This document shows, one piece after another, positions 1 to 10,969 of a stretch of 64,000 bases of DNA; position 1 is the first letter of the stretch; each line of letters starts with the position of its first letter. The notes under the pieces were generated by a model, which was given only the letters and a program-made list of their open reading frames with translations, had not been told where the DNA came from and did no database searches. The DNA is taken from NCBI RefSeq assembly GCF_000801105.2, contig NC_079515.1, positions 16,639,407-16,703,406 of the forward strand, read 5' to 3'. The translations under genes were made by a program, and so were the position numbers. The stretch comes from Raphanus sativus. Its lineage: Eukaryota > Streptophyta > Magnoliopsida > Brassicales > Brassicaceae.

Positions 1-70
1 GCTTCAAAATCGCCAATCTCAAGTGGAAGGGGAGAAGAAGTTCGATGGTAGTTGGGGAAAAGAGAAACAT
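1..70 (-). CDS. Possible N-terminal start of a gene running off the window
   Basis: On the minus strand an ATG at 70-68 opens a frame that reaches the window edge without a stop (about 23 codons, beginning MFLFSPTTIELLL, hydrophobic). A TATA-like TATAAAG lies on the same strand at about 163-170, roughly 100 bases upstream of the ATG, and the leader between is pyrimidine-rich on that strand, as in plant genes. The open stretch is too short to assign a family and could be chance. Confidence 0.2.
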   Translation of the reverse strand, partial: MFLFSPTTIELLLPFHLRLAILK

Positions 71-1375
71 GATGGGAGAAAGGAGACAGGAGGGATAGCT
101 GTTGGAAGGAGAGTGGTGGGTTGATGTGGGGTTGGCTGTTAGGTGGTTGGATTTAAGGTTGACTTTATAAAGAGAAGGGAAGCGGCAATTAATTTAAAAA
201 AAACAGAAAGCGCGTGGAACGTGGAGTGGAAACCGCTGAGAAAAAATAATAATAAAATACTTGAAGGTAATAAAGAGAAGGAAATATAAAAAAAAAGTGG
301 GGTAGATAGAATTTTGGTAGGGTAATGAGAATGAATTTTTTTTAACTAGGTCAAATTACAATACTTTCCAATATAGGTTGTCTCTCCGTAAGTTACGGTT
401 TCCGCGTATAGACTAAATTAGAGAGAAGAGTTGGGAACTTAAGAAAATATTAGATAAACTTTGGATAAAATTAGGAAGATTAAAGGATATAACGTATATA
501 GTTTGCGATTCTCCAAAATCTAGATGATTTTAGCCTTTGTGGCACTAGGGTAATCGTTATGGAAACCACGTGTGTCAAGTTGAATTGATGTTTTTATGCT
601 ATGTAAGAAACCGAGAATGTTGTTAAAGATGATATAACACATCAAGAATCAATAGATACTTTTTCCTCTAAGGCTGACTGATGTTCGGATCTGATTCAGG
701 AAGTCTCCAGTTTTGGTCTCCTTGTCATTTGCATTTGTTCACCCTCCCTGAAAAGTATTCTTTAAATGGACCGGACCTCTGAGAACATATGCTTCTTATT
801 CGTAATTCGAAATATATCAAAAATGATTCTGGTGATATGGAACTTATCAACAATTCGAAGTAAAGTATAAGGCTCGTCATAATGCCTAAACTTGTTGAAG
901 AGGTATAGTCATTATGATTTGTGAATGATGTGTTAATTAACTGCTTTGTATTTTCATTATCACCAAAACATTCATACATTAGGTATGATACAATAAAAAC
1001 TATTGGAGAAAGTAAACTACAAAGATGAATGAGATAAAAGCGTTTTTACGTATCGCCCCATGTATGTGTGAGCTCAATGTACATAATTGTTCTTTTCGGG
1101 TATCATTTTTTTTTGTTTTGAAACCAAGTCCCACTTGAATATTATAAATTTATGTGTAGATTTTGAGTTGGGTTATTCTGGATCTGGATGAATTCGGTTA
1201 TGATGTATAGGAACTTAAAAATATCTAAACCAATGTATCTAAAACGGATTCGGATATTTGTAACAAAAATAGTCATATAACCTGATTCGATCCAGGTCTT
1301 TTGAATATCGTTAACCTGATTCGGTCCAGGGTCTTTTCCCAAAGATGACCCAAAACATCTTTTTAAACACAAACC
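71..1375. other. AT-rich spacer, no gene recognised
   Basis: No coding region with family similarity was seen. Bases 1170-1345 are rich in GATTCGG/CGGATTCGG words that resemble the ends of the hAT-like repeats at 43850 and 47282, but no boundaries can be drawn. Short open frames here have no recognisable domain. Confidence 0.4.
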
Positions 1376-1507
1376 TAAACTCAAACTTGAATCAAATGCA
1401 AAACTAACCTAAAAGCCTTATGAAATTACAGATCAGTTCCTTGTGACCAAAAAAAAAAAACATATGTCATTTTTACGAATATAGCCCCACCAAAATCGTT
1501 TAGCTCC

Positions 1508-1621
1508 AAGTCGTCTAGACGACTTCCAAGTTAGTCGTCCAGACGACTTCAGGGTTAGTCGTCCAGACGACTTCCAAGTTAGTCGTCCAAACGACTTCCA
1601 AGTTCGTCGTCTGGACGAGTT
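1508..1621. repeat. GTCGTC palindrome cluster in the left arm of the MULE derivative
   Basis: Five spaced copies of the AAGTCGTC/GACGACTT word. The first, 1508-1525, is a perfect 18-base palindrome (AAGTCGTCTAGACGACTT). The same motif fills both MULEs in this window. Confidence 0.8.
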
Positions 1622-1863
1622 GATCTTAGAAATAATTTATTAATTTATAAAAAAAAATTTGACAAGTGAAAAATTAAAATCATATGATTGTAAACAGTTA
1701 TAAGTGATGTAAAATAAGATATAATAATATTGAATAGTTTTCAATAAGAATTAAACTATTCTTCAGTGATTATTGCTGCTTTTACTGCAAGTTTTCTATC
1801 GCGGTGGTGGACTTACTTTCTCTCAAATCGCAACTTCGCCGGAATCTACCTTTTCCAAAGAAG

Positions 1864-3258
1864 ATGGCTGAAAATCTCCACAAGGCAATAGGTGCTATGT
1901 AAATTGTGGATGACGACCCGATCATTCTTCCCGACGAGCCTCAGTTTCATGTTTTTGATGCCAACGAAAACAGCTTGATGGGGCGTCTCTTGAATCCAGA
2001 CTGTCAAATCATGGCGAGAATGATAAACTACATGCCTACCGCATGGCGTCTCTGGGGTAGAGTTCGTGGAATTGCCCTGCCTCAAGATAGGTTTCAGTTC
2101 ATATTCCAGAGGGAAGAAGACCTTCTCACGGTCCTCAAGTATCGTCCATGGTCCTACAACCACTGGACTCTGCTACTGGAACGTTGGTGCCCCTCTCCAC
2201 CGCGAGATTTCCTCACCTCTCTGGAAGTATGGATCCGCATCAGGAATATTTCGGTGGAACACTACACTTCAGGCACTATGTACATGCTTGCCAAGAAGAT
2301 TGGTCATGTAGAAGAGATAGCCTACGATCCTAAAGTGTCTCAGACTACTGACTACATCCGAGCCAAAGTTACTCTTAAGGTTGAGGACCCTGCTTTTGAG
2401 GCAAAGAACCTCCATCTTCCTTCTGGTGAGATCACGGTGATCACCTACGAGTATGAAAAGATCCATAAGCGTTGCTACTCGTGCTTTCGCTTGACCCATG
2501 AAAAAGCTCGTTGCCCCTATTCCAAGAAGAAGTTTCAGGCTGCAGGTCCTAGCAAGCCTCCAGCTCCTGTCACCGAACCTTTATTGGAAGGCAACTCTGC
2601 TCCAAGAACAGAGGAGAATCGGGTGCATGGCCCACCTGGTTTCCCTCTTTTATTCCCGGAACTATCGGAAGAAGATCAACGCATGGCTCTGCAATACGTG
2701 TCTCACTCAGATGATACGGAACGAAGAGCTAGGATCTTGCGTGTGAGACAATCAATTGAAGCCACTCCGAAAGTTCAAGATGTCATGCTTAGAATCTCGC
2801 ACGATGTCAACAAGGAGAAAGGACATGTCTTCAACTATCATAGTCAACAGAAAGAGTCTTCAGTACACTCTAGATTGGGTAAGGCCCCAGCCTGCCCCCT
2901 CCTGGAGGATCAAACAACTGTTGACTACGAGTCAGAAAATTCGGTTGAGCATAACAGCTCCCCTGCACTCTTGATCCAAGGTTCAACGGTTTTCAGTCAG
3001 GGTGTACACGCCCCATCTGTTTCTACCGGAACCTTGAGGTCCAGGAAAAGGGATAGGAGACGTCCTCCTGCTTGGGTAAGAAGAACCAGGGTTAACACAA
3101 AGGTGAACAGCTTCTCAGGCGAGGACATTGAGGCTTCTGTTACAGACACGTTAGGAAAGAAAAAGGCAGATAACCCTACGAATTCATCTGCAAACAAATC
3201 TACCAAAACCCAAAACTCTACGGTGGCTTCCGATTTGAAGCCGCTGCCATCCCAATGA
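1864..3258 (+). pseudogene. LINE ORF1: DUF4283 and CCHC zinc-knuckle protein
   Basis: ORF1 proteins of plant LINEs bind element RNA and assist target-primed reverse transcription. The natural start appears to be the ATG at 1864 (MAENLHKAIGAM), but a TAA follows at 1900-1902, after which the frame is open to 3258 (about 450 residues). The DUF4283-type region spans roughly residues 20-165 after the stop. A zinc knuckle of CX2CX4HX4C form (CYSCFRLTHEKARC) follows. The C-terminal half is polar and variable, as usual. The stop TGA overlaps the ATG of ORF2 (ATGA, 3255-3258). The early TAA probably silences it, unless it is a sequencing error. Confidence 0.8.
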
Positions 3259-6233
3259 GTATCTTGAGCTGGAACTGTCAAGGAACTGGTAGCTCGGAGA
3301 CAGTTCAACAGTTAAGGGAGATGCGCTGGGTGCATTTTCCTGACCTTTTGTTCCTTATGGAGACGAAACAAAAATCAAGTTACATAGAGAATCTAAAGTC
3401 GAGTTTGGGTTATGATGAATGTATTACGGTTGATCATATTGGTCTAAGCGGAGGATTAGCTGTAATGTGGAAAAGTAGTTACATTGTGGAAGTATTGTCG
3501 TGTGGTAGGAGGATCATTGATCTGAAGGTCACACTGGGTTCTATAAAGTTTTTTCTTACTTGCATCTATGGTGATCCAGTGCGAGAGAGGAGGAACTTCG
3601 TTTGGGATAGGCTCATAAGCATTGGTATTCAACGCAATGATGCATGGGCCCTTATTGGAGATTTTAATGAACTAATGCACGGAGGCGAGAAGCTCGGAGG
3701 CTCTGTACGTGCTGAGTCTACTTATTGGAATTTCCGTAATATGGCTACGGCGTGCAAAATTAAAGAGCATATTAGCCATGGAAATCTGCTGTCTTAGGCT
3801 GCGAAGAGAGACTGAGTTTGGGTGCAGTGTCGCCTAGACAGAAGCTTTGGGAATGATGCTTGGTTTCGACTTTTTCCTCACTCGAAAACAGAGTATATGG
3901 ACATGAGGGCTTCTGATCACAGAACTATCAGACTAGAGTTCGCTCTTGAAATTGAGGAAAAGAATAGAGGAAGGTTCTTCTTTGATAAAAGGCTAATCGG
4001 CAAGAGAGGTGTTGAGGAAGTTATAACCAAAGCTTGGCTAGGGAATGGCTCGTGTGATGACACAAGCTTGCTTGATAGAATAGCGAGATGCAGAACTGAG
4101 CTTGTAAAACTCAAACGTTTGGAACATCTGAACTCCAAAACCAGAATGGAGAAGCTCAAGCAGGCGCTAGAAGCTGAGATAGCTAAAGAATTTCCGAACT
4201 TCAATCACATGAGGAAGATGAAATTTGATTTGGCGGCAGCAATCAGAGAAGAAGAAAGCTTCTGGAGGCAAATAAGCAGAGTAGAATGGCTCAAAGATGG
4301 CGACTTAAATACAGCCTACTTTCATAATGTGGTGAGAGGAAAAAGGATGCGTAACAAAGTGTTGATGCTTAAAGACATCTTTGGGAATGAGAACTAATCA
4401 GAAGGCTTAAAAGGGAACATTGATGTGGAGTTTTACAGGGATTTGTTCATGAGCTCCAACCCTACAGACATGGAGCCTCTCTTCTAAGGCTTTCAAGCTA
4501 AGGTAACTCCAAGTATGAATGAAGCCTTGACGAGGCCTGTCTCCACTGATGAGATTAAAGCGGCAGCTTTTAGAGTGAAAGGTAGAAACGCCCCTGGTGA
4601 AGATGGCCTAACTGGTCTCTTCAACCAAAAATATTGGCACATTGTAGGCCTGAAGGTGATATCGGACGTCCAGAGCTTCTTTGAAACAGCAGTCATACCA
4701 GAAAGCTGGAACCATACTCAGCTCAGTCTCTTGCCAAAAACGCTGAATCCTTCGGAGATGAAGGACATGAGACCGATTAGTCTTTGCTATATTCAGTATA
4801 AGATCATCTCGAGGATCTGTGTGATCGCCTCAAAATCGTGTTGCATGTTCTAGTTTCTGAGACGCAAGGAGCCTTTGTCTCAGGCAGACTGATAACAGAC
4901 AACATCATCATCGCACATGAGATGATACATGGCTATCAAGACTGATATGTCTAAAGCCTATGATAGAGTTGAGTGGCGCAGTATTCTTCATGGAAGAGAA
5001 CTCTTGAAACAGGGCCTCTGTCGCAGCATTGGTAACGGTACACAAACAAATGTCTGGGCTAAGAACTGGATCATTGATACAGTGACACGCCCACCTATTT
5101 ATCGAGCTGACAGTATTATTGATCTCACACTCAAGGTCGCGGATCTTCTGGTGGAGGGATCAGATAGGTGGAACCGGGACTTGGTCATGCAGACTTTAAC
5201 AGGTGAAGACGCTGCTCGTATCTTGCGTATCAAGCCAAAGCTTAATCTTGAGGATTCCTATTGTTGGGGCTTCACTGACCATGGATCCTACTCTACACAA
5301 AGTGGCTATAGGCTCACGGAAGCCATTCTGGAGATGAACAATCCTAACACGAGAACGCTCCCAGCACTTGAGAAGAAGCTTTGGAGCAATCTCTGGAAGA
5401 TAAAGGCTCCCCCAAAACTTAAACATTTTCTCTGGAGATCTCTATCAGGTGCTCTTGCTGTTAAGGAACGATTGCAGACACGAGGAATCCCTGGTGATAG
5501 CACGTGTCCTCTGTGTGGCCAGGCCAACGAAAATATATGTCATGTCCTCTTCACATGTGATAAAGCACGTCAAGTCTGGGACTTAGCAAACATCCCATTA
5601 CCCCAGCAAGGCTTCTCACGCACCTCAGTGTTCCTTAACATCTATCACCTTCTGTCGGTATCTAAAAACCACAGACTTGATGAGCGCATCCGCAAGGTCT
5701 TCCCGTGGCTGCTATGGCAGATATGGAAGGCGTGGAATTCAGTCATTTTCAATAAGCATCAGGTACTACCCCATCAGACAGTAGCAAAGGCTTTCGAGGA
5801 TGCTGACCTATGGCTACAAGCGCAGACTCCATCTCTAGTTGCAGTACCTCAAGCCCCTACAAAAAGATGGATCAAACCTCCTGAAGGATCTGTAAAATGC
5901 AACGTTGCTTCCTCTTGGATCAGTTCGGACCGGCCCTGCGGAGTCTCTTGGATCCTTAGAGACTCTAATGGTGTCCCCATTCTCCATAGCAGGAGAGCCT
6001 ACTCTTATATTCGATCCAAAGAGGAAGCTAACATGTATGCAATGCTGTGGGCTGTAGAGAGTATGGGTAACCTCCATAAACATAATGTTCTTTTTGAGGC
6101 TTCTGAAAGTGAGATCAGAAACATTATGATGGAGCCGTACAAGTTCCCCTCTCTTCAGCACCTTGTCTTCTCTATTAATCACCACCTTGAGGCCATAGAC
6201 GTGGAGTCTCCATCATACAGCCTCGGAATGTAA
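3255..6233 (+). pseudogene. LINE ORF2: endonuclease, reverse transcriptase remnant, zf-RVT, RNase H
   Basis: Reading starts at the overlapping ATG 3255. An APE-type endonuclease domain opens it (SWNCQG near residue 5, GDFNE near 135). A reverse transcriptase N-terminal region follows (NAPGEDGL near 4590). The frame is mostly constant from 3255 to 6233 but is cut by stops at about 3795, 3813, 4395 and 4485, with a local frame slip at 4815-4930. RT motif A (DMSKAYDRVEW, about 4947-4979) joins directly to post-RT sequence (GNGTQTNVWAKNW), so the catalytic [FY]xDD region is absent. A zf-RVT domain (about 5340-5600, CPLCGQ..CHVLFTC) and an RNase H-like domain (5870-6230) end the protein. It cannot encode an active polymerase. 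Confidence 0.85.
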
Positions 6234-6586
6234 CTCTGTTGCAGTAGCCATTGCTACATCAGTCACAACAGGGCAACGTTATCAATCCTATGCCGCGGCA
6301 AAAGGTCCAGCTTGGCTCTCTCATCTCACATCTTTAGAGGCAGCTCCTTGATCTTGATCACATTACGCTGAAGCCTCCCCTATCTCTTATGTTCTTTCTT
6401 TCTGTTACGGTGCCTACTGGCATTTGTTTTGTTTTCTTTTTCCCCCCTTACTAGGGGTTGATTGCTTGTTTCTGTATCAGGGTTCCCTCCTTAGAGGCCC
6501 CTCGAACTGTCTTTTAAGTAATCCAGCGTTATAAAAAAGAAGTGTTTAGTTAGTTAATCAAGTTTAAGGGTTATGTTTAGGGTATA

Positions 6587-6652
6587 GACGACTAACTTGT
6601 AAGTCGTCTGGTGAATAATTTAAACCAGATGACTTACAAGTTCGTCGTCTCG
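6587..6652. repeat. GTCGTC palindromes flanking the ULP-type leader
   Basis: GACGACTAACTTGTAAGTCGTC and its mirror near 6630-6650 occupy the place equivalent to 13200-13285 in the large MULE. Confidence 0.6.
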
Positions 6653-6699
6653 ACCGGAACGAACCTGTCATTTTACCAATGTAATTTTCAACCTAGCCG

Positions 6700-7140
6700 A
6701 ATAATGTACCGGACATATAAATTTTTTTTTCACTGTTTCACAATTTTTCGAAACCCTAACGCCGTTTCTCTTCAAGGGCGATTTCGAAGGCGATTGCTAT
6801 CTTTTCTTTAGATCTCTTCCATGTTCTCGTATTCCGTCGTTCTCACCGCCGGTAATCTCTCCTCTTACGACGAATCTTGTTTCTCCTTCGTTCCTCCGTA
6901 GACTATTGTAGCAGTTCAAACTGACCAACCTTTTCTTTGTTTTCAAATCTGAAACCGCGTCTCGTTGAACTCCGCCGCCGGTAAGTTATTTCTCTTGTCT
7001 TATCGCGTTTAGCCGCCGTAAAACCCTAAAAAATGTAGTCTTGATTCTTCTTTTCCCGTCAATTTTTGCAGACCATCGTTAACTGCTGTTGTCGTTGGAG
7101 ACCATCTCTTATCCGACCGTAAGTCATCCATCCATCTTTT
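6700..7140 (+). other. Promoter and leader remnant of a ULP-like gene, body deleted
   Basis: This corresponds to 13340-13760 in the large MULE: a TATA-like CATATAAAT at about 6713-6721, then a pyrimidine-rich leader with 'aaaccctaacgccg' and several GTAAGT/GTAATC donor-like sites (6855, 6980, 7120). No coding exon of the protease remains; the sequence passes straight into the transposase region. Confidence 0.6.
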
Positions 7141-7202
7141 AAAGATCTGCATGCTTAACGAGATTTTGAGATCTGTAAGAGGTCAGTTTTAGTAATGTTC
7201 TA

Positions 7203-7502
7203 CTAGAAGACTTCCTGGGAGATTTGGAGATCTGCATGCTTAAGTTGTCTATCACTTGTAACATGAATGGGAGGGATGTTTGGAGCCATTGAATGCATCA
7301 TTGCTTCTGGTAATGAGTAGGTTAACTCCACAGTGTTCATGTTCAGGTTATGATCTTCTTCAGCCATTTCAACAAGTTCAGCATGTGTCGAACCTTCCTT
7401 CAAAAGAAACATTCTCGCTCCTTTTTTGTGATCAACCACAAAATTCCAACATCCATCTTTCAACAACCATTCTCCATACAATGCATGTAAAGGACGTATC
7501 AT
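7203..7502 (-). pseudogene. MULE transposase N-terminal fragment, copy 1
   Basis: About 99 residues from MIRPLHALYGEW to a stop. The ATG (7502-7500) immediately follows a conserved 3' splice site (TTTTGCAG, 7510-7503), the same arrangement as at 21344 in the large MULE. The matching protein stretch there includes PPIHVTSDRQ. In mudrA-type transposases this N-terminal part precedes the MuDR and catalytic domains, none of which is present here, so the fragment has no transposase activity. Confidence 0.7.
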
Positions 7503-7979
7503 CTGCAAAAGGTAAAAAAAACACATTAGCAAACATAGGTTTAGAGAAAATGAAAGTTTATTAAAGATTGAGGCAGACGACTTCCACGGAGGTCGTCTGG
7601 ACGACTAACCGGTAAGTCGTCCATTTAGGTTAGTTTTGCAATTGATTTTAACCTGGACGACTAACCTGTAAGTCGTCCACGTTTGTTTGATAAAAAAAAA
7701 TTCTAGACGACTTACCGGTTAGGCGTCTAAGAAAAAAGGATTAGTTTTGCATTTAACCGAAATATGTCAAAAATTTGACTTTTCCTGGACGACTTTAGTC
7801 GTCCAGCAGAAAATAAAAAAACTTAATATTTTGTTTTTTCTAGACGACTAACTTGTAAGTCGTCTTAGGTTAGTTTTGCAATTGAAATATTAAACAAAAT
7901 ATTTTTTTTCTAGACGACTTACAAGTTAGTCGTCACGAGATTTTGAGATCTTGAAGAGGTCAGTTTTAGTAATGTTCTA

Positions 7980-8279
7980 CTAGAAGACTTCCTGGGAGAT
8001 TTGGAGATCTGCATGCTTAAGTTGTCTATCACTTGTAACATGAATGGGAGGGATGTTTGGAGCCATTGAATGCATCATTGCTTCTGGTAATGAGTAGGTT
8101 AACTCCACAGTGTTCATGTTCAGGTTATGATCTTCTTCAGCCATTTCAACAAGTTCAGCATGTGTCGAACCTTCCTTCAAAAGAAACATTCTCGCTCCTT
8201 TTTTGTGATCAACCACAAAATTCCAACATCCATCTTTCAACAACCATTCTCCATACAATGCATGTAAAGGACGTATCAT
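7980..8279 (-). pseudogene. MULE transposase N-terminal fragment, copy 2
   Basis: The protein is identical to copy 1, offset by exactly 777 bases. It keeps the acceptor site just upstream and, further right, the palindrome-rich intron and a plausible donor (AAG|GTATGAA, boundary at 9241/9242). It is therefore the copy that keeps the original gene-start context; copy 1 is the duplicate. Confidence 0.7.
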
Positions 8280-8349
8280 CTGCAAAAGGTAAAAAAAACA
8301 CATTAGCAAACATAGGTTTAGAGAAAATGAAAGTTTATTAAAGATTGAG

Positions 8350-9180
8350 GCAGACGACTTCCACGGAGGTCGTCTGGACGACTAACCGGTAAGTCGTCCA
8401 TTTAGGTTAGTTTTGCAATTGATTTTAACCTGGACGACTAACCTGTAAGTCGTCCACGTTTGTTTGATAAAAAAAAATTCTAGACGACTTACCGGTTAGT
8501 CGTCTAAGAAAAAAAGATTAGTTTTGCATTTGACCGAAATGTGTCAAAAATTTGACTTTTCCTCGACGACTTTAGTCGTCCAGCAGAAAATAAAAAAACT
8601 TAATATTTTGTTTTTTCTAGACGACTAACTTGTAAGTCGTCTTAGGTTAGTTTTGCAATTGAAATATTAAACAAAATATTTTTTTTCTAGACGACTTACA
8701 AGTTAGTCGTCATGAGTTTTTCCTATACGACTAACCTGTAAGTCGTTCAAGATAAGCAAGGTTTGACCGGAATCTCGGAATAAAATCCTGGACGACTTAC
8801 ATGTTAGTCGTCTAGGAAAAAACTCGTGACGACTAACTTGTAAATCGTCTGAAAAAATATATATTTTTGTTTAATATTTCAATTGCAAAACTAAACTTAG
8901 ACGGTTTACAAGTTAGTCATCTGGAGAAAACAAAATATTAAGTTTTTTATTTTCTGCTGGACGATTAACTTGTAAGTCGTCCAGGAAAAGTCAAATTTCT
9001 GACACATTCCGACCAAATGCAAAACTAACCCCGTTTTCCCTAGACGACTTACACGTTAGTCGTCTAGAATTTTTTTATCAAACAAACGTGGACGACTTAC
9101 AGGTTAGTCGCCCAAGTTAAAATCAATTGCAAAACTAACCTCTGCATTGACCAGACGATTTCCAGGTAAGTCGTCTACAG
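8350..9180. repeat. Long inverted repeat (foldback) in the transposase leader intron
   Basis: Arm 1 (about 8350-8750) and arm 2 (about 8788-9180) are imperfect reverse complements around a centre near 8768. Shared landmarks in mirrored order are the CAATTGCAAAACTAACC words, the CAAACAAACGT block and the run of GACGACTT palindromes. The repeat lies between the inferred 5'-UTR donor (9241) and the acceptor (8280), so it would be transcribed as an intronic hairpin. Confidence 0.75.
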
Positions 9181-9329
9181 CTAGATGACTTAACTTTAAG
9201 TCGTCTAACGAACAGGTCTTGGAAAAATTTCGATTTCATACCTTAAATTTCTGAAGATAACTTCCTTAGCACACATAAGTCTTCTCCAAACACACAGAAA
9301 CTGAAATATTAATCAATAATTAAAATATA

Positions 9330-9576
9330 ATCCTTCCGTTTCTTAATATATGATGTTTTAGGAAGTTTTGGATGTTTCAATATATAAGATTTTTTTAATT
9401 TTTCTAGGTATTTTTTAACTTTATCAAAAACTGTGTAGCCAATAATATTTTGTTTTCTATTTTGTAATTGGTTAAAATAGTTTTTAATTTATATTTTAGT
9501 GATTTCTATACAAAAAGTATATTTCTTAATAGTTGTGTATATGTCTAAAACATCATACATTTTGAAATGGAAGGAA
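9330..9576. mobile_element. Stowaway-like MITE
   Basis: Terminal inverted repeats ATCCTTCCGTTTC and (reverse complement) TTCCTTCCATTTC extend imperfectly for about 30 bases to ATGATGTTTTAG. TA flanks both ends (9328-9329, 9577-9578). The element is 247 bp with no coding capacity, as expected of Tc1/mariner-derived MITEs. Confidence 0.7.
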
Positions 9577-9863
9577 TATTTTTTTAAAATATTTATTCTA
9601 CACACGTGAGCACGGAAAAATCACCTAATACAATGCAGATATAAGCAATAAGTGAATAACAAATATAACAAATGTGAAAAGTACAATATCAATAAACAAT
9701 TTGACAAAATATGGTCAAAATAAGAAAAGAAGCAAAAAAATTGTCAAAAACATAACATAATTATGATGATAAATGTTAACAAAAAAATGGTTTTACATGA
9801 AAATTTGTCATGTTCTTCGATATGATATAATGATGTATATAGCTATTATCATGAAATTCTCCA

Positions 9864-10650
9864 TCTATTTATACTATTATTTGCGAAGTGATTTTTCGCA
9901 ACAGAACTCTCACGTTAAAAGTTAAAGCGGTTAATGTCGTTGTTACCCTTATGATTATATATATAATTATTATATAATTAGAAACAAAATTTGCGTTAAT
10001 AATATTATATTTATATGTTATATTAGATTATAAATTAATATTTTCAAAATATAAAGATAATTATGATATATATTTTGTTGCTATATAAAAGTAATATTTT
10101 AAAAATTTAAAGTTAAAAACAAAATTTTAAGTTAATAATATTATATTTATCTGTTATATTAGATTAAAAATTAATATCGTCAAAATAAAAGATAATTCTT
10201 ACATATACTAAGTTTTATCTTGAAATAATATTTTTAAATTATAAAATTTTAAGTTAATAATATTATATTTATATGTTATATTAGACTATAAATTAATATT
10301 TTCAAAAAGATAATTCTTATATATTTATATATTGTGTTGTTATTTTAAATAATAATATTTTAAATTATAAAAGTTAAAAATTAAAATATAAACAATTTAA
10401 AATTAGATATTATTCAATCAAAAATATTTTAATAAATTTATTTCCTAAAATATTTCAAATATGTGAGTGTTTTTTAAAATTCCAACAAAATAATAAATGT
10501 ATATATTTTTTATGAATTTTTTTATCATATATAAAATTTTGATGTTTAATTTAATTTTTGATAACATAATTAATAAGTTATTATTATAATTGTGAATTAA
10601 TAAATATTTAAAAATAAAATTATGTCCGCAAATGCGGGTAAACCACCTAG
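9864..10650 (+). mobile_element. Non-autonomous Helitron
   Basis: The 5' end TCTATTTATACTATTATTTG follows an A. The 3' end is a short hairpin (CCGCAAATGCGG, 10626-10637) followed by CACCTAG and then T, the A|TC...CTAG|T rule of Helitrons. The interior is AT-rich, with three similar units starting GTTAATAATATTATATTTAT at about 9995, 10131 and 10253. There is no Rep/helicase gene. Confidence 0.7.
9995..10370. repeat. Three tandem 122-136 bp AT-rich units inside a Helitron
   Basis: Units begin at about 9995, 10131 and 10253 with the same word and share the downstream TTAGAYTATAAATTAATATTTTC segment. Confidence 0.6.
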
Positions 10651-10714
10651 TTTATTATATAACCAAAGAAGAATAGTAGTATTCATAAGCTGCATTTCAA
10701 AACTTTTATTAGTA

Positions 10715-10953
10715 CTCCTTCCATTTCAAAATAGATTATGTTTTACATAGTTTTGATGTTTCTAAATATATGAGATTTTCATATTTCAATGTGATTTTTT
10801 ATTTTATTAAAAAATTTGTAACTAATGATATTTTATAATATATTTTATAAATCGTTAAATAATTTAAAATTTATATTTATATATTTTTAAAATAAAAATA
10901 AGGTTCTTAATAATTGTGCATTATTTTAAAACTTCGAGTATTTTGGAATAGAA
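10715..10953. mobile_element. Second Stowaway-like MITE, diverged
   Basis: It starts CTCCTTCCATTTCAAAATA after TA (10713-10714). The reverse complement of the right end (TTCTATTCCAAAATACTCGA) matches imperfectly, and TA follows at 10954-10955. It is non-coding. Confidence 0.5.
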
Positions 10954-10969
10954 TACTCATGAATATGCA

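Larger units (their letters stand above)
1760..6540 (+). mobile_element. Degenerate L1-type LINE inserted in the MULE derivative
   Basis: Two consecutive open frames (nucleic-acid-binding ORF1, endonuclease/RT ORF2) are followed by a 3' untranslated stretch and a short A-rich tail near 6530-6539, as expected of a plant L1 LINE. MULE sequence resumes just after the tail. The 5' boundary is approximate, and no convincing target-site duplication was found. Stop codons and a large deletion make it inactive. Confidence 0.8.
7159..8712. repeat. Two tandem 777-bp copies of a transposase 5' segment
   Basis: Copy 1 (about 7159-7935) and copy 2 (about 7936-8712) share the start word ACGAGATTTTGAGATCT and the end word GACTTACAAGTTAGTCGTC. 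I count about seven mismatches by eye, so the duplication is recent or an assembly product. Each unit holds one transposase N-terminal exon plus part of the palindrome-rich intron. Confidence 0.85.
1376..9305. mobile_element. Non-autonomous, internally deleted MULE derivative (split by a LINE)
   Basis: This block is collinear with the larger MULE at 12596-22773. Its left part (about 1376-1755) matches 12640-12950. Bases 6540-7140 match the left flank and leader of the ULP-like gene (13150-13760). Bases 7200-9305 match the 5' end of the mudrA-like transposase (21070-22330). Everything between the leader and the transposase start is missing, so this is an internal deletion derivative. Both termini look eroded: the left inverted repeat is not visible and the homology stops about 470 bases short of the right end. 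A LINE interrupts it at roughly 1760-6540. Confidence 0.7.

Noticed and set aside
1774..6552. Target-site duplication of the LINE
   Set aside because: Short matches such as AGTG near both ends are too weak to support a duplication.
7280..8341. Plus-strand 94-residue open frames in duplicate
   Set aside because: They are antisense to the transposase fragment and duplicated only because the 777-bp unit is duplicated.
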